From Candidatus Villigracilis affinis (GTDB taxonomy: Bacteria > Chloroflexota > Anaerolineae > Anaerolineales > Villigracilaceae), in the NCBI GenBank assembly GCA_016718275.1, contig JADKEA010000023.1, positions 62,001-126,000 of the forward strand: 64,000 nt of DNA, in the 5' to 3' direction. The notes under the pieces are model-generated. The model did no database searches, was not told the DNA's origin, and saw only the letters and a list, made by a program, of their open reading frames with translations. Of the stretch, positions 1 to 8,549 are shown one piece after another. The translations under genes were made by a program, and so were the position numbers. Each line of letters starts with the position of its first letter. Positions within the stretch are counted from its first letter, which is position 1.

Positions 1-189
1 AGCGAGAAAACCCTGCTTGCCGATGAGATCCAAAGTGTTCAGTTCACGTTCCAGCGGTCACGGAATGGAAAGATATATTTTGTTTTGCTCCACCTGGTGA
101 ATCGGAAATCGGTTCGCATCTCCGGGTTGAATCCCAGCCTGCCGGTTGTGTACCTCGTGCTGAAAAACTGGCATAAACAAAACAAATAA
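1..189 (+). CDS. C-terminal end of an unidentified protein (partial)
   Basis: An open frame runs from the first base of the window to a TAA at 187-189 and encodes the last 62 residues of a protein that begins outside. The fragment mixes beta-strand-like hydrophobic stretches (FVLLHLV, VVYLVLKNW) with basic residues and ends in HKQNK. No family is recognisable from this piece. It is accepted as coding because the frame is open over its full visible length and the following 300 bases are non-coding in character. Confidence 0.55.
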   Translation, partial: SEKTLLADEIQSVQFTFQRSRNGKIYFVLLHLVNRKSVRISGLNPSLPVVYLVLKNWHKQNK

Positions 190-492
190 ATTCGTCAGAC
201 AAATCAACGAAATTAACACACGCCTTTAATTCAGCGTTAACCGCCACCCTGCTATAATATACCTGCACGTGACACCAATTTAATGCTGCGGCTGCGGGCA
301 AGCCTGGCACGTGAAACGTGACACCTCTTTTACAGGCGGTACTTCAACATGCTCAACTACATCCTCTTCTAATCCCAGATCCCTGCAACGTGTTTCGCGC
401 GCATTTGCGCGGCATACCCTTTTTCGTCTTTCCCTGCTTTACTACTACGTGTCACTTGATACCTGACACCTGCACAATCTGAAACTTAACAT
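190..492. other. Intergenic region with repeated GTGACACC-like words
   Basis: About 300 bases without a convincing gene. It contains a TATAAT at 253-258 (possible -10 for the downstream ATPase gene, -35 poor) and several copies in both orientations of a short word (CACGTGACACC near 266-276, ACGTGACACC near 317-326, ACGTGTCAC near 447-455, CCTGACACC near 462-470). These could form stem-loops. The short minus-strand open frames here lack ribosome binding sites and look like chance. Confidence 0.4.
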
Positions 493-2121
493 ATGACCCA
501 ACATAGAATCACAGACGACCTCGACGCTCTCCTCGAAGTCCTTCCCACTTCCATTCGTCATGCGGTGGAGAAGGCCAACAACAGCGACAGACTGCTGGAG
601 ATTGTCATTGACCTTGGCAGAGTGCCCACTGCGCGCTTTGTCGAAGGTGAAATTGTCCTCTCTGAAAAAGAGATCACCCGCGCAGAAATTGACCACATCA
701 CCGAGCGCATCGGCACGTTCGACGCCGACAACCGCGCAGGCATGGAGCGTACACTTCATCGCATCTCCGCCATTCGTAACAGGCGCAGTGCCATTGTCGG
801 TTTAACCTGCCGCGTAGGCCGTGCCGTATATGGCACGGTCGATATCATTCAAGACATCATCGAATCGGGTAAATCCGTTTTGATCCTTGGCCGCCCCGGT
901 GTGGGCAAAACCACCCTGTTGCGCGAAGCCGCCCGCATCCTCGCTGAAAACAAACGCGTGGTCATCGTCGATACCTCGAACGAAATCGGCGGTGACGGCG
1001 ATGTGCCGCACCCTGCCGTGGGCAAGGCGCGCCGCATGCAGGTGCGCGAACCCATGCTCCAGCATGAAGTGATGATCGAAGCGGTCGAAAACCATAACCC
1101 TGAAGTCATCGTCATTGACGAGATCGGGCGCGAACTCGAAGCCCTCGCCGCACGCACCATCGCGGAACGCGGTGTGCAGCTCATCGGCACGGCGCACGGC
1201 CAGACCCTTGAAAATCTGCTGCTCAACCCCACGCTGAGCGACCTTGTTGGCGGCATCGAAGCGGTCACACTTTCAGACGAGGAAGCCCGTCGACGCGGCA
1301 CCCAGAAAACGGTCCTCGAAAGACGCGCGCCCCCGACCTTCGATGTCCTCATCGAGATCCAGCATCGTGAACGCTTCGCAGTCCATCTCGATATCATGTC
1401 TGCGGTGGATGCATTGTTGCGCGACGTGCCCATGCCGCCCGAAATTCGCACACGCGATGAGGCGGGGCAGATCCAGATTGAGAAGCTTGCGCCGCCGAAA
1501 CCTGCCGCCAAAGCGGATGTGAAAGTGCCGCGCCGTGGACGTGGAACCGTCGATCAAACGATGGGCAGGCCTGCTCCTGTTATTCAAGAGCAGACTCAGC
1601 GCTCAGACTCGATCAACCCACCCGCGATCAACACGCCGAGTGTCGGCGCGAAATTGCAGACCGTGCGTGTGTTTGCCTATGGTGTGGCGCGCAACCGACT
1701 GATGCAAGCCGCCAAGCGGATCGGCGTGCCCGCCGTGGTGGTGGCTGATGTCAGTGATGCTGATGTGCTCGTCACCCTGCGGACGTATTATCGAAACCGC
1801 GAAAAGACCGTCATCGATGCCGAATCGCGTGGTATGCCGATCTATGTGCTGCGCGCGAACACCGTGGCGCAGGTGGAACAATTCCTCGGCGATCTGTATA
1901 ACCTCACTGAGCATCAAGCCCCGCGCGACAATATGGAAGATATCCGCGGCCAGACCGAGCAGGCCATTTCCGCCGTGTTGAACGGCGAACGCTGGGTAGA
2001 TCTTCCGCCTGGCCCATCGCTCGTGCGCCGCGTCCAACACGAAATGGCGCGCAACGCGGAACTCGTCAGCCACTCATACGGCAAAGAGCCGCGCAGGCAT
2101 GTAAGAATATTTAGAGAATAG
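493..2121 (+). CDS. R3H domain AAA+ ATPase (Ycf45/SpoIIIAA-like)
   Basis: A 542-residue cytoplasmic P-loop ATPase with a C-terminal R3H single-strand nucleic-acid-binding domain. Walker A is GRPGVGKTT at residues 134-142 and the Walker B acidic pair follows VIVID near 210-211. The central part, including the stretch after Walker A with DTSNEIGGDGDVPHP and the later GTAHG, matches the family that includes chloroplast Ycf45 and the SpoIIIAA-type ATPases. A Pro/Lys/Arg-rich linker (about 335-375) separates the ATPase from a second alpha/beta region, and the last 35 residues carry the R3H pattern (VRRVQHEMA...GKEPRRHVRIF). Its cellular substrate is not established for this family; RNA or ssDNA remodelling is inferred from the R3H domain. 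It stands alone, with a short hairpin before tmk. Confidence 0.9.
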   Translation: MTQHRITDDLDALLEVLPTSIRHAVEKANNSDRLLEIVIDLGRVPTARFVEGEIVLSEKEITRAEIDHITERIGTFDADNRAGMERTLHRISAIRNRRSAIVGLTCRVGRAVYGTVDIIQDIIESGKSVLILGRPGVGKTTLLREAARILAENKRVVIVDTSNEIGGDGDVPHPAVGKARRMQVREPMLQHEVMIEAVENHNPEVIVIDEIGRELEALAARTIAERGVQLIGTAHGQTLENLLLNPTLSDLVGGIEAVTLSDEEARRRGTQKTVLERRAPPTFDVLIEIQHRERFAVHLDIMSAVDALLRDVPMPPEIRTRDEAGQIQIEKLAPPKPAAKADVKVPRRGRGTVDQTMGRPAPVIQEQTQRSDSINPPAINTPSVGAKLQTVRVFAYGVARNRLMQAAKRIGVPAVVVADVSDADVLVTLRTYYRNREKTVIDAESRGMPIYVLRANTVAQVEQFLGDLYNLTEHQAPRDNMEDIRGQTEQAISAVLNGERWVDLPPGPSLVRRVQHEMARNAELVSHSYGKEPRRHVRIFRE

Positions 2122-2131
2122 GGATTGGAGA

Positions 2132-2166
2132 ATAGAGAGTAGTGTGATGCTGCTCTCTATTTTTAT
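2132..2166 (+). terminator. Possible terminator after the R3H ATPase gene
   Basis: An 8-bp stem (ATAGAGAG / CTCTCTAT) with a 13-base loop is followed by TTTTAT. It is modest in strength and sits just after the ATPase stop codon. Confidence 0.45.
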
Positions 2167-2217
2167 GTTACCATTCCCTCTAGTTATCTAATCTCTAATC
2201 ATCTAATCACTAACCAT

Positions 2218-2841
2218 ATGTTCATCACCCTCGAAGGTCCTGAAGGTTCAGGCAAAACATCTCACATCCCGTATCTCGTGGAATACCTCCGCGAGCAGGG
2301 ACATGTTGTATTTCCCACCCGCGAACCGGGCGGCACCTCCATCAGCGAGCAGGTCCGTGATATTTTGCATGACCTGAAAAATGCGGAGATGCACCCGCGC
2401 ACGGAAACCCTGCTCTATCAGGCTGCCCGCGCGCAGATCGTGGAGCAGGTCATCCAGCCGCGTTTGACCGCAGGCGAGATCGTCATCTCTGACCGCTATT
2501 TTGACTCGACCATCGCCTATCAAGGCTACGGGCATCAGCAGAATCTGGATGAAGTCCGCGCTTTGGTGAAATACGCAACGGGCGGATTAACACCCGATTT
2601 AACGATCCTGTTGGATTTGGAAGTGGAAGTTGGCTTGAGGCGTAAAACCCAAAACGAAATGGAATGGAATCGCATGGATGCCTACACTGTCGAATTCCAC
2701 AAGCGCGTCCGCGCGGGGTATTTGGAGATGGTCAAGGCCGAGCCGAAACGCTGGGTGGTTGTCAATTCGGATCAGAAATGGGAGTCCGTGCAAGAAGAGC
2801 TAAAGCGGGTGATTGTTGGCAGGTTGCAGGTTACAGGTTAA
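2218..2841 (+). CDS. tmk: Thymidylate kinase
   Basis: A 207-residue dTMP kinase that phosphorylates dTMP to dTDP with ATP for DNA synthesis. The P-loop GPEGSGKT lies at residues 7-14, the REPGGT motif at 35-40 and the DRYFDSTIAYQG signature starts at 92. All are hallmarks of bacterial Tmk, and length is normal. The start ATG at 2218 places the P-loop where it is usual for the family. It heads a tight plus-strand cluster with the S51-like peptidase (6-base gap), a DinB-like protein and map, suggesting co-transcription. Confidence 0.96.
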   Translation: MFITLEGPEGSGKTSHIPYLVEYLREQGHVVFPTREPGGTSISEQVRDILHDLKNAEMHPRTETLLYQAARAQIVEQVIQPRLTAGEIVISDRYFDSTIAYQGYGHQQNLDEVRALVKYATGGLTPDLTILLDLEVEVGLRRKTQNEMEWNRMDAYTVEFHKRVRAGYLEMVKAEPKRWVVVNSDQKWESVQEELKRVIVGRLQVTG

Positions 2842-2847
2842 CTTCTT

Positions 2848-3537
2848 ATGCCCTCTCTTAACCTCCACCTCTTTTCCACCCCCGGCAAAGATGACATCAG
2901 TGATGTGATCGAAGCCAGCCGCCCATATTTGGAAGATAAACGTGACCCAATTGTGGCGTATTTGCCGCTGGGCTCACTGTATGCCGAACGCTGGCTGGAG
3001 TTGAACGAGACCGCCTTCAAAGGGCTGGGACGGCTACAGATGGTCAACACCGAGTTGATGCGTCAAAAAGAGATCGAAGATATTTTGCGGGATGCGTCGC
3101 TGGTGTATATCCCCGGCGGAAATACTTTTTTGCTCAATCACCGCCTGCATCTCAGCGGCATATCGCTTTACCTGAAAAAGAAGATCCAGGCTGGCCTGCC
3201 TTTGGTCGGCTTCAGCGCAGGGACCGTGCTATGCGGCCCGAACATCCTCACCTCTGCCAGTATGAACACGGTTGGAACATCCTTTTTTGATGGCTTGGGT
3301 CTGACACCGTTCAATTTCTCGGCGCATTATCCGTTGGATTCGCATGGTCAATCTGTGAAGGATGAATGGCTGGCGGATTATCATTTCTTCCACGATAATC
3401 CCATCCTCATGTTATCGGATGGGGCGCATGTGAAAGTGGATGGAAAGAAGACGACCCTTGTCCGCGGGGAAGCGTGGATCTGGCGCAAAGATGAGGAAAA
3501 GGAAAAACTCGAAGAAGGTAAGTTGATCGTTTTATAG
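2848..3537 (+). CDS. Peptidase S51-like (type 1 glutamine amidotransferase-like) protein
   Basis: A 229-residue protein of the peptidase E / cyanophycinase-like S51 family. Diagnostic elements are PGGNT at residues 89-93 and the nucleophile elbow GFSAG around Ser123; an AHYPLDSHG segment further on could provide the catalytic His. Members act as cytoplasmic dipeptidases or related hydrolases; the substrate cannot be told from sequence. It follows tmk by 6 bases and precedes the DinB-like gene by 10, so it is probably translated from the same mRNA. Confidence 0.8.
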   Translation: MPSLNLHLFSTPGKDDISDVIEASRPYLEDKRDPIVAYLPLGSLYAERWLELNETAFKGLGRLQMVNTELMRQKEIEDILRDASLVYIPGGNTFLLNHRLHLSGISLYLKKKIQAGLPLVGFSAGTVLCGPNILTSASMNTVGTSFFDGLGLTPFNFSAHYPLDSHGQSVKDEWLADYHFFHDNPILMLSDGAHVKVDGKKTTLVRGEAWIWRKDEEKEKLEEGKLIVL

Positions 3538-3547
3538 GAGAAATCTC

Positions 3548-4054
3548 ATGGAAGAACAATGGATGCCCGGTAGTAAAAAGGAATTCATGTCCGCGATCGA
3601 GCGGGAGTTTCGGCTGCTGTTACAGGTTGTTGAAAATCTGACCGATGCACAGATGACCAAACCTGACCCGGGCGGCTGGTCACCGAAGGATAACCTTGCG
3701 CACCTTACCGAATGGATGAACATCCTCATCGGTGTTCACCTGGATAAACGTCCCGCGCACGAGGTCTTGAAAGTTGCCGAAAGTGTAGCGGAGAGCTGGG
3801 ATATGGAAATCATCAACCCGGTTCTTTTTGAACGCAACAAAGACCGTTCCATAAAAGAAGTGATGGATGATTTGAAGCAGGTTTATGAGCAGGTGCATGC
3901 GCGGCTCGATGCGATGAGTTTTGAAGACCTGCTGACTCCCCGTCACGCAGAAGATCCCGAGAAACGCCCCATTTTGTTGTGGATATTAGGCGACACCACC
4001 GAACATTTCCTTGAACACCGCGAAACCATCGAGCGCGGAATCAAAGCAGGTTAA
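3548..4054 (+). CDS. DinB/ClbS-DfsB family four-helix bundle protein
   Basis: A 168-residue protein whose N-terminal half (LLQVVENLTDAQMTKP, then GGWSPKDNLAHLTEW) has the pattern of the DinB-like / ClbS-DfsB four-helix bundle superfamily, including the internal His of the AHLTEW helix and a late EHFLEHRE helix with potential metal-binding His. Family members bind a divalent metal; roles range from stress response to detoxification of colibactin-type compounds, and the function here is unknown. A good ribosome binding site (AGGAG, 3537-3541) fixes the start. It lies 2 bases before map. Confidence 0.78.
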   Translation: MEEQWMPGSKKEFMSAIEREFRLLLQVVENLTDAQMTKPDPGGWSPKDNLAHLTEWMNILIGVHLDKRPAHEVLKVAESVAESWDMEIINPVLFERNKDRSIKEVMDDLKQVYEQVHARLDAMSFEDLLTPRHAEDPEKRPILLWILGDTTEHFLEHRETIERGIKAG

Positions 4055-4056
4055 GC

Positions 4057-4803
4057 ATGATCGTTGAGTCTGAAAAAGAGATCAATTCCCTCAAAGCCAT
4101 TGGCCGTGTCGTCGCGCAAACGTTGAAGCTGATGATGGAACAGGCCCAGCCCGGCATGACCACCGCCGAACTGGATAACATCGGCAGGGAATTTCTTGAA
4201 AAGGAAGGCGCGCAATCCGCGCCGCAGGTGATGTATTCCTTCCCCGGCGCAACCTGCATCAGCATTTCGCCTGTCATCGCGCACGGAATCCCAGGCGACC
4301 AGGTATTGCAGGCGGGTCAGCTCATCAACATCGATGTCTCTGCTGAGATGGGCGGCTACTTTGCGGATACGGGCGGTTCGATGGTCGTTGCGAAGCAGGT
4401 ATCTGAATACGACAAAATGATCGAGGCGACCAAGTCCGCTTTGGTGAAGGCGGTGCAGGCCGCACGGGCGGGGCAGCCGTTGAATGGCATTGGCAAGGCG
4501 ATTCAGGATGAAGCAAAACGAAACGGGTTCGGTGTCATTTTCGATCTGACGGGTCACGGCATCGGGCATAAACTGCACGAAGAGCCGACACAGGTCTACA
4601 ACTACTACAAACCGAAAGATCGCCGCATACTGGACGAAGGCGTGGTTCTGGCCATTGAGCCCTTCCTCACCACAGGCAGGGGGCACATCTTCGAAGAATC
4701 AGATGGCTGGTCCCTGCGCACGATCGACCGAACCGTCGCCGCCCAATTCGAACACACGGTCATTGTCACAAAAGATGAACCGATCATTCTGACTCTGGCA
4801 TGA
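4057..4803 (+). CDS. map: Methionine aminopeptidase, type I
   Basis: A 248-residue metalloprotease that removes the initiator Met from nascent proteins. The five metal ligands are in place: Asp93 and Asp104 (NIDVSAEMGGYFADTGG), His167 (GHGIG), Glu201 (AIEPF) and Glu232 (FEHT). His76 of the AHGIP loop is the usual substrate-binding histidine. There is no N-terminal zinc-binding extension, so it is the short type Ia-like form. It is the last gene of the tmk cluster and ends at a strong bidirectional hairpin. Confidence 0.96.
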   Translation: MIVESEKEINSLKAIGRVVAQTLKLMMEQAQPGMTTAELDNIGREFLEKEGAQSAPQVMYSFPGATCISISPVIAHGIPGDQVLQAGQLINIDVSAEMGGYFADTGGSMVVAKQVSEYDKMIEATKSALVKAVQAARAGQPLNGIGKAIQDEAKRNGFGVIFDLTGHGIGHKLHEEPTQVYNYYKPKDRRILDEGVVLAIEPFLTTGRGHIFEESDGWSLRTIDRTVAAQFEHTVIVTKDEPIILTLA

Positions 4804-4827
4804 TTTGATCCATGGATAAATAAATTA

Positions 4828-4862
4828 CAGTCCGCAGGAAACTTTCCTGCGGACTGTTTTCT
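4828..4862. terminator. Bidirectional terminator between map and the LOG gene
   Basis: A 13-bp perfect stem (CAGTCCGCAGGAA / TTCCTGCGGACTG, loop ACT) is followed by TTTTCTT on the plus strand. It lies between two convergent stop codons and can serve both. Confidence 0.85.
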
Positions 4863-5443
4863 TAATCCTTTTTCAACCAACGCTTTACCGCTTCGCGCGG
4901 ATGCTGGTATTTTGACATTTCATCCAGTAATTTTTCGGAGGTCATTTCACAGAAGACGGCTTTGCGGTGTTCTTCGAAGACAAAGCCCTCGTTTACCGCA
5001 TGATCCATTGCGGCGAGCAAGGGTGCGTAATAATTCTTCACATTTAGCATTCCCACGGGTTTTTCATGTGCGCCGGTCTGTGCCCAGGTAATGGTTTCGA
5101 AGAGTTCGTCCCATGTGCCGAAGCCGCCGGGCAGGGCAATGTATCCATCGGAGAGTTCATGCATGCGGGCTTTGCGTCCGTGCATGTCGGGGGCCACGTC
5201 CATGCGGGTAAGGCCGGTGTGGGCCAGCGCGGGCGTATTCATGGAAGGGATGATGATGCCGATCACCTCTCCGCCTGCGGATAATGCCCCATTTGCCACT
5301 TCGCCCATCAAGCCAGTCTTGCCGCCGCCGTAGACGAGGCGGATCCTTCTTTTCGCGAGGACAATGCCCAATTGAAAAGCGGCAGTCTTATAGTCCGCAT
5401 GAACCGAGTCTGATGATCCGCAAAAAACACAAATCGATTTCAT
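4862..5443 (-). CDS. LOG family cytokinin-riboside-monophosphate phosphoribohydrolase-like protein
   Basis: A 193-residue Rossmann-fold protein of the LOG (LONELY GUY) / TIGR00730 family. Visible hallmarks are CVFCGSS near the N terminus, GGGKTGLMG (39-47), the MHGRKARM segment with Arg90/Lys91, and the signature PGGFGTWDELFE (105-116), which carries the catalytic PGGxGTxxE. Enzymes of this family hydrolyse AMP or N6-modified AMP to base and ribose 5-phosphate; the bacterial role is usually nucleotide turnover. It is a single gene, convergent with map. Confidence 0.9.
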   Translation of the reverse strand: MKSICVFCGSSDSVHADYKTAAFQLGIVLAKRRIRLVYGGGKTGLMGEVANGALSAGGEVIGIIIPSMNTPALAHTGLTRMDVAPDMHGRKARMHELSDGYIALPGGFGTWDELFETITWAQTGAHEKPVGMLNVKNYYAPLLAAMDHAVNEGFVFEEHRKAVFCEMTSEKLLDEMSKYQHPREAVKRWLKKD

Positions 5444-5563
5444 TTTTTAATCCTTTTATTCGGTGATTGGCTTACTTTACCATATAAGACAGGCAGGTTA
5501 GAGTTATGTTAGTGTGCCCCTTGAGTGCTTGACGAGGGACTAGCGCGGTGTCACAATAGCCCC

Positions 5564-6460
5564 ATGGAATATAAGGATTACTACAAGACCCTCGGCGTGG
5601 AGCGCAAGGCCAGTACAGACGATATCCGCAAAGCGTATCGCAAGCTTGCCATGCAATATCACCCGGATAAGAACCCGGGCGATAAAAAGGCTGAGGATAA
5701 ATTCAAGGAGATCAACGAGGCTTATCAGGTCTTGAGCGACGAGCAGAAACGCGCGCGCTACGACCAGTTGGGCAGCGCATATTCCAATTTCCGCACCGGT
5801 GGGGGACGCCCGGGTGATTTTCAATGGGACGACTGGTTTCAACAGCAGCAGGGCACACAGCAAAGAGGCTATGGAAACACGGAAGATCCTTTTGCGGGCG
5901 GCGGTTTTTCCGATTTCTTCCGCACCATCTTTGGTGAGGCGGTCCGTTCTTCGGCGCGTAATCAGGCCGCTGAGCAGGGTTACCAACAGGAAGTGGAGAT
6001 CACTTTTCAGGAGGCGTATAGCGGCACCATGCGCCAGCTCCAAACCAATGGACGCAAGCTGCAGGTGCGGATCCCTGCCGGGGTGAAGACCGGCTCAAAG
6101 GTTCGAGTGGCAGGTGCGGGTCCCGATGGACTCGATCTTTATCTTCTCGTGAATATCACAGACGAGGGGCAATTCGAAAGGGAGGGTCAGGACCTTTACA
6201 CGACATCCCTCGTGAATGTGCTTACTTTGATCATTGGCGGTGAGGCGGAAGTTGAGACTCCCACAGGCAAAGTTACATTGACCATTCCCGCAGGCACGCA
6301 AACCGACCAGGTCTTTCGTTTGGCCGGGCGCGGCATGCCGCATATCAAGAACCCGGCCACCAAAGGGGATCTTTTTGTAAGATTGAAGCCGCAGGTGCCA
6401 AAGTATTTGTCACCCAAGCAGAGGGAATTGCTTGAAGAAGCAGCTCGCATTAAGTTTTAA
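5564..6460 (+). CDS. DnaJ/CbpA-type J-domain co-chaperone
   Basis: A 298-residue class B J-protein. The N-terminal J domain has the HPD motif at residues 33-35 (QYHPDKNPG), followed by a Gly/Phe/Gln-rich linker (about 75-135) and a DnaJ C-terminal substrate-binding domain. It lacks the CxxCxGxG zinc fingers of canonical DnaJ, as in CbpA. The start at 5564 (MEYKDYY) gives the usual J-domain beginning; an upstream in-frame start would add 13 unrelated residues. It would stimulate DnaK ATPase. The HtrA-like protease gene follows after 21 bases, consistent with a protein-quality-control operon. The spacer upstream carries a CTTGAGT word resembling half a HAIR box, which is too weak to claim. Confidence 0.92.
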   Translation: MEYKDYYKTLGVERKASTDDIRKAYRKLAMQYHPDKNPGDKKAEDKFKEINEAYQVLSDEQKRARYDQLGSAYSNFRTGGGRPGDFQWDDWFQQQQGTQQRGYGNTEDPFAGGGFSDFFRTIFGEAVRSSARNQAAEQGYQQEVEITFQEAYSGTMRQLQTNGRKLQVRIPAGVKTGSKVRVAGAGPDGLDLYLLVNITDEGQFEREGQDLYTTSLVNVLTLIIGGEAEVETPTGKVTLTIPAGTQTDQVFRLAGRGMPHIKNPATKGDLFVRLKPQVPKYLSPKQRELLEEAARIKF

Positions 6461-6481
6461 AGTTGATCACAGGAGTATTTC

Positions 6482-7615
6482 ATGAAAGCAAAGCAAAGTA
6501 TTCTGGCTTTTGTTCTATTGGTGTTGGCTATGCTCGCCTGCCAGACACCTTCATTGCCGTTACAACAACCTGCGGCCCCGGTACAGCCGGTGGTGCCTGT
6601 TGCACCTCTGAATTCAAACACTTCGAATCCCGTCACAGATGAAGATGGTTTGGTCGCGTTGTTTGAAAACGTCAGCCCCGGCACAGTGGCCATCATTACA
6701 GATGTGGGTCAGGGCTCAGGTTTTGTATATGATGGCGCAGGCCACATCATTACCAATTATCATGTCGTGCAGGATGCGACCACGATCGAAGTGCGCTTCA
6801 CTTCCGGTTACATGGCCTACGGCACATTGATCGGGACGGATATCGACTCGGATGTTGTGGTCATCAAAGTGGATGCGCCTGCGGGCGAGCTTCATCCCCT
6901 GCCGCTCGGCGATTCGGACTCACTGAAAGTGGGTCAGACCGTAGTGGCCATTGGCAACCCCTTTGGCCTCGACAGCACAATGACGGTTGGCATCATCTCG
7001 GCTCTTGGCCGCACGCTCGATGCGATTCGCGAAACCCCGGATGGACGTCCCTTCACCACGGGCGATATCATCCAAACCGATGCTGCGATCAACCCCGGCA
7101 ATTCGGGTGGTCCGCTTTTCAACATCAACGGCGAAGTGGTCGGCATCAATCGCGCCATTCGCACCACCAGCACCACCGAAACGGGACAGCCCGTCAATTC
7201 GGGCATCGGTTTTGCGATCTCCATTAACATGGTCAAACGTGTCGTCCCGGTCTTGATCGAGACAGGCCAGTACGATTATCCATTTTTGGGGATTTCCTCC
7301 ATGGACTCGTTGAGCCTTGATATCATCAATGAACTGGGATTAAAGTCGTTTACCGGCGCCTATGTCACCGATGTTGTCGCCGATGGCCCGGCGGATAAGG
7401 CGGGCATCAAGGCGGGCTCCACCCCAACGGGCATCCCCGACCTGTTCAGCGGCGGCGATTTGATCGTCGCCATCGACGGACGCGACATCCGCACCTTCGA
7501 TGAAATGCTGGCCTACCTCATCACCAACAAAAGCCCCGGCGAGACCGTGATCCTCACCGTTCTGCGCGGCGAGGAAAGGGTCGATATCAGCGTGGAGTTG
7601 GGGAAGAGACCGTAA
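6482..7615 (+). CDS. HtrA/DegP-like serine protease lipoprotein with PDZ domain
   Basis: A 377-residue secreted serine protease of the S1C family. A lipoprotein signal peptide ends in LAMLAC with Cys20 as the lipidation site, and a Pro/Val-rich tether follows. The catalytic triad reads His94 (TNYHVV), Asp124 (DSDVVVIKV) and Ser208 (GNSGGPL). A PDZ domain occupies about residues 265-375. Expected role: degrading or holding misfolded proteins at the outer face of the membrane. A clear ribosome binding site (AGGAG, six bases before ATG) fixes the start; the gene follows the J-protein by 21 bases. Confidence 0.93.
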   Translation: MKAKQSILAFVLLVLAMLACQTPSLPLQQPAAPVQPVVPVAPLNSNTSNPVTDEDGLVALFENVSPGTVAIITDVGQGSGFVYDGAGHIITNYHVVQDATTIEVRFTSGYMAYGTLIGTDIDSDVVVIKVDAPAGELHPLPLGDSDSLKVGQTVVAIGNPFGLDSTMTVGIISALGRTLDAIRETPDGRPFTTGDIIQTDAAINPGNSGGPLFNINGEVVGINRAIRTTSTTETGQPVNSGIGFAISINMVKRVVPVLIETGQYDYPFLGISSMDSLSLDIINELGLKSFTGAYVTDVVADGPADKAGIKAGSTPTGIPDLFSGGDLIVAIDGRDIRTFDEMLAYLITNKSPGETVILTVLRGEERVDISVELGKRP

Positions 7616-7714
7616 AAAAATTTGGGTTGGGCCCTTTTTTTTGAAAAATGGTTAAAAATTGGGGTTTTTTTTTTCTAAAGGGGGGGGGGGGGGGAACCGA
7701 GCCGGGGGGTTTTC
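7616..7714. other. Low-complexity homopolymer tract between convergent genes (possible assembly artefact)
   Basis: The 99 bases between two intact stop codons contain runs of 8 T, 10 T, 15 G (7680-7694) and 6 G, with repeated TTTGGG/TTGGGG words. Base composition is unlike anything else in the window. No hairpin terminator of the usual kind is visible. It resembles poor-quality read-end sequence. Confidence 0.7.
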
Positions 7715-8356
7715 TTATCCAAACCGTTCCTCGCGCCAGACGTCGGCGCGGTTGTGATACCCGGCTTGTTCCCAAAATCCGCGTTTGTCACGGGGCATGA
7801 ACTCGAGTGAGCGCAGCCATTTTGCACCCTTCCACAGGTATGGGGTTTCCATATCCTCGCGTCCGGGGATGAATCCCACCACACCGCGCAACGGATAACC
7901 GTGGTCGGGCGTGATCGGCTCGCCCATGAAATGGGTGGCCAGCAGGAAGTTTTCCTGCAATGCCACTTCCAGCGGCAGGTTGACCGTGAATCCGTACTCG
8001 GCGTGCTGCATGAGATGAGTGGCTGTGGGTTTGATCTTGAAGAAACCCTGTTCTACCAAAGTCTTTACCGAGACACCTTCCCAGGTGGTGTCGAATTTGC
8101 TCCAGCGGGTCACGCAGTGAATATCCATTTCGATCTTTGAGCGGGGGAGTTTATTGAATTCATCCCATGACCAGCGTTTTTCCTCTTCCACTTCACCCCA
8201 CACGCGGAAATCCCAAGTGGCGGGGTTGAAAGCTGGCACAGGGCCGTAGTGCAGAACGGGGAATTTCTGGGTCAGAGATTGCCCCGGGGGAAGCCGACCT
8301 TCAGAACGAATGCGGTCCTCTTCCTTGCGGCGGTCAAAACCTTCAAATGCAAACAT
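7715..8356 (-). CDS. Sulfite-oxidase-like molybdopterin oxidoreductase
   Basis: A 213-residue single-domain protein of the sulfite oxidase / nitrate reductase molybdopterin fold (YuiH-like). It binds the Mo-pterin cofactor through Cys81 in the IHCVTRWS motif; downstream HAEYGFT, the PITPDHGYPLR segment and the LWKGAKWL element fit this family. No signal peptide, heme domain or dimerisation domain is present, so it is a minimal soluble version; the electron partner and substrate are unknown. The gene is convergent with the HtrA-like gene and stops next to the homopolymer tract. Confidence 0.88.
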   Translation of the reverse strand: MFAFEGFDRRKEEDRIRSEGRLPPGQSLTQKFPVLHYGPVPAFNPATWDFRVWGEVEEEKRWSWDEFNKLPRSKIEMDIHCVTRWSKFDTTWEGVSVKTLVEQGFFKIKPTATHLMQHAEYGFTVNLPLEVALQENFLLATHFMGEPITPDHGYPLRGVVGFIPGREDMETPYLWKGAKWLRSLEFMPRDKRGFWEQAGYHNRADVWREERFG

Positions 8357-8514
8357 GGCTTACCTCACTTTCTAAATTCTAAAAAATTGAACAATTGCGG
8401 CACTGCATTGACTTTTTGAATTCGGCGGATGTTACCTGTAAAAGATGATAGTTTTCTTAACTGACCCAAGTATAGATGTAATGAACTTGCAGGTCAAATT
8501 CCCTGCGGGCTGGT

Positions 8515-8520
8515 TATAAT
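8515..8520 (+). promoter_or_regulatory. Candidate -10 box for the RCK channel gene
   Basis: TATAAT lies 30 bases before the channel start codon; no good -35 is seen at normal spacing. A strong GAGGAG ribosome binding site follows. Confidence 0.4.
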
Positions 8521-8549
8521 AGGCCAAAATTACGGCGTGAGGAGAAAAA

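Noticed and set aside
5519..5545. HAIR or CIRCE heat-shock operator before the J-protein gene
   Set aside because: Only one CTTGAGT half-site is present; the second half does not match and no GAGTGCTAA arm exists.
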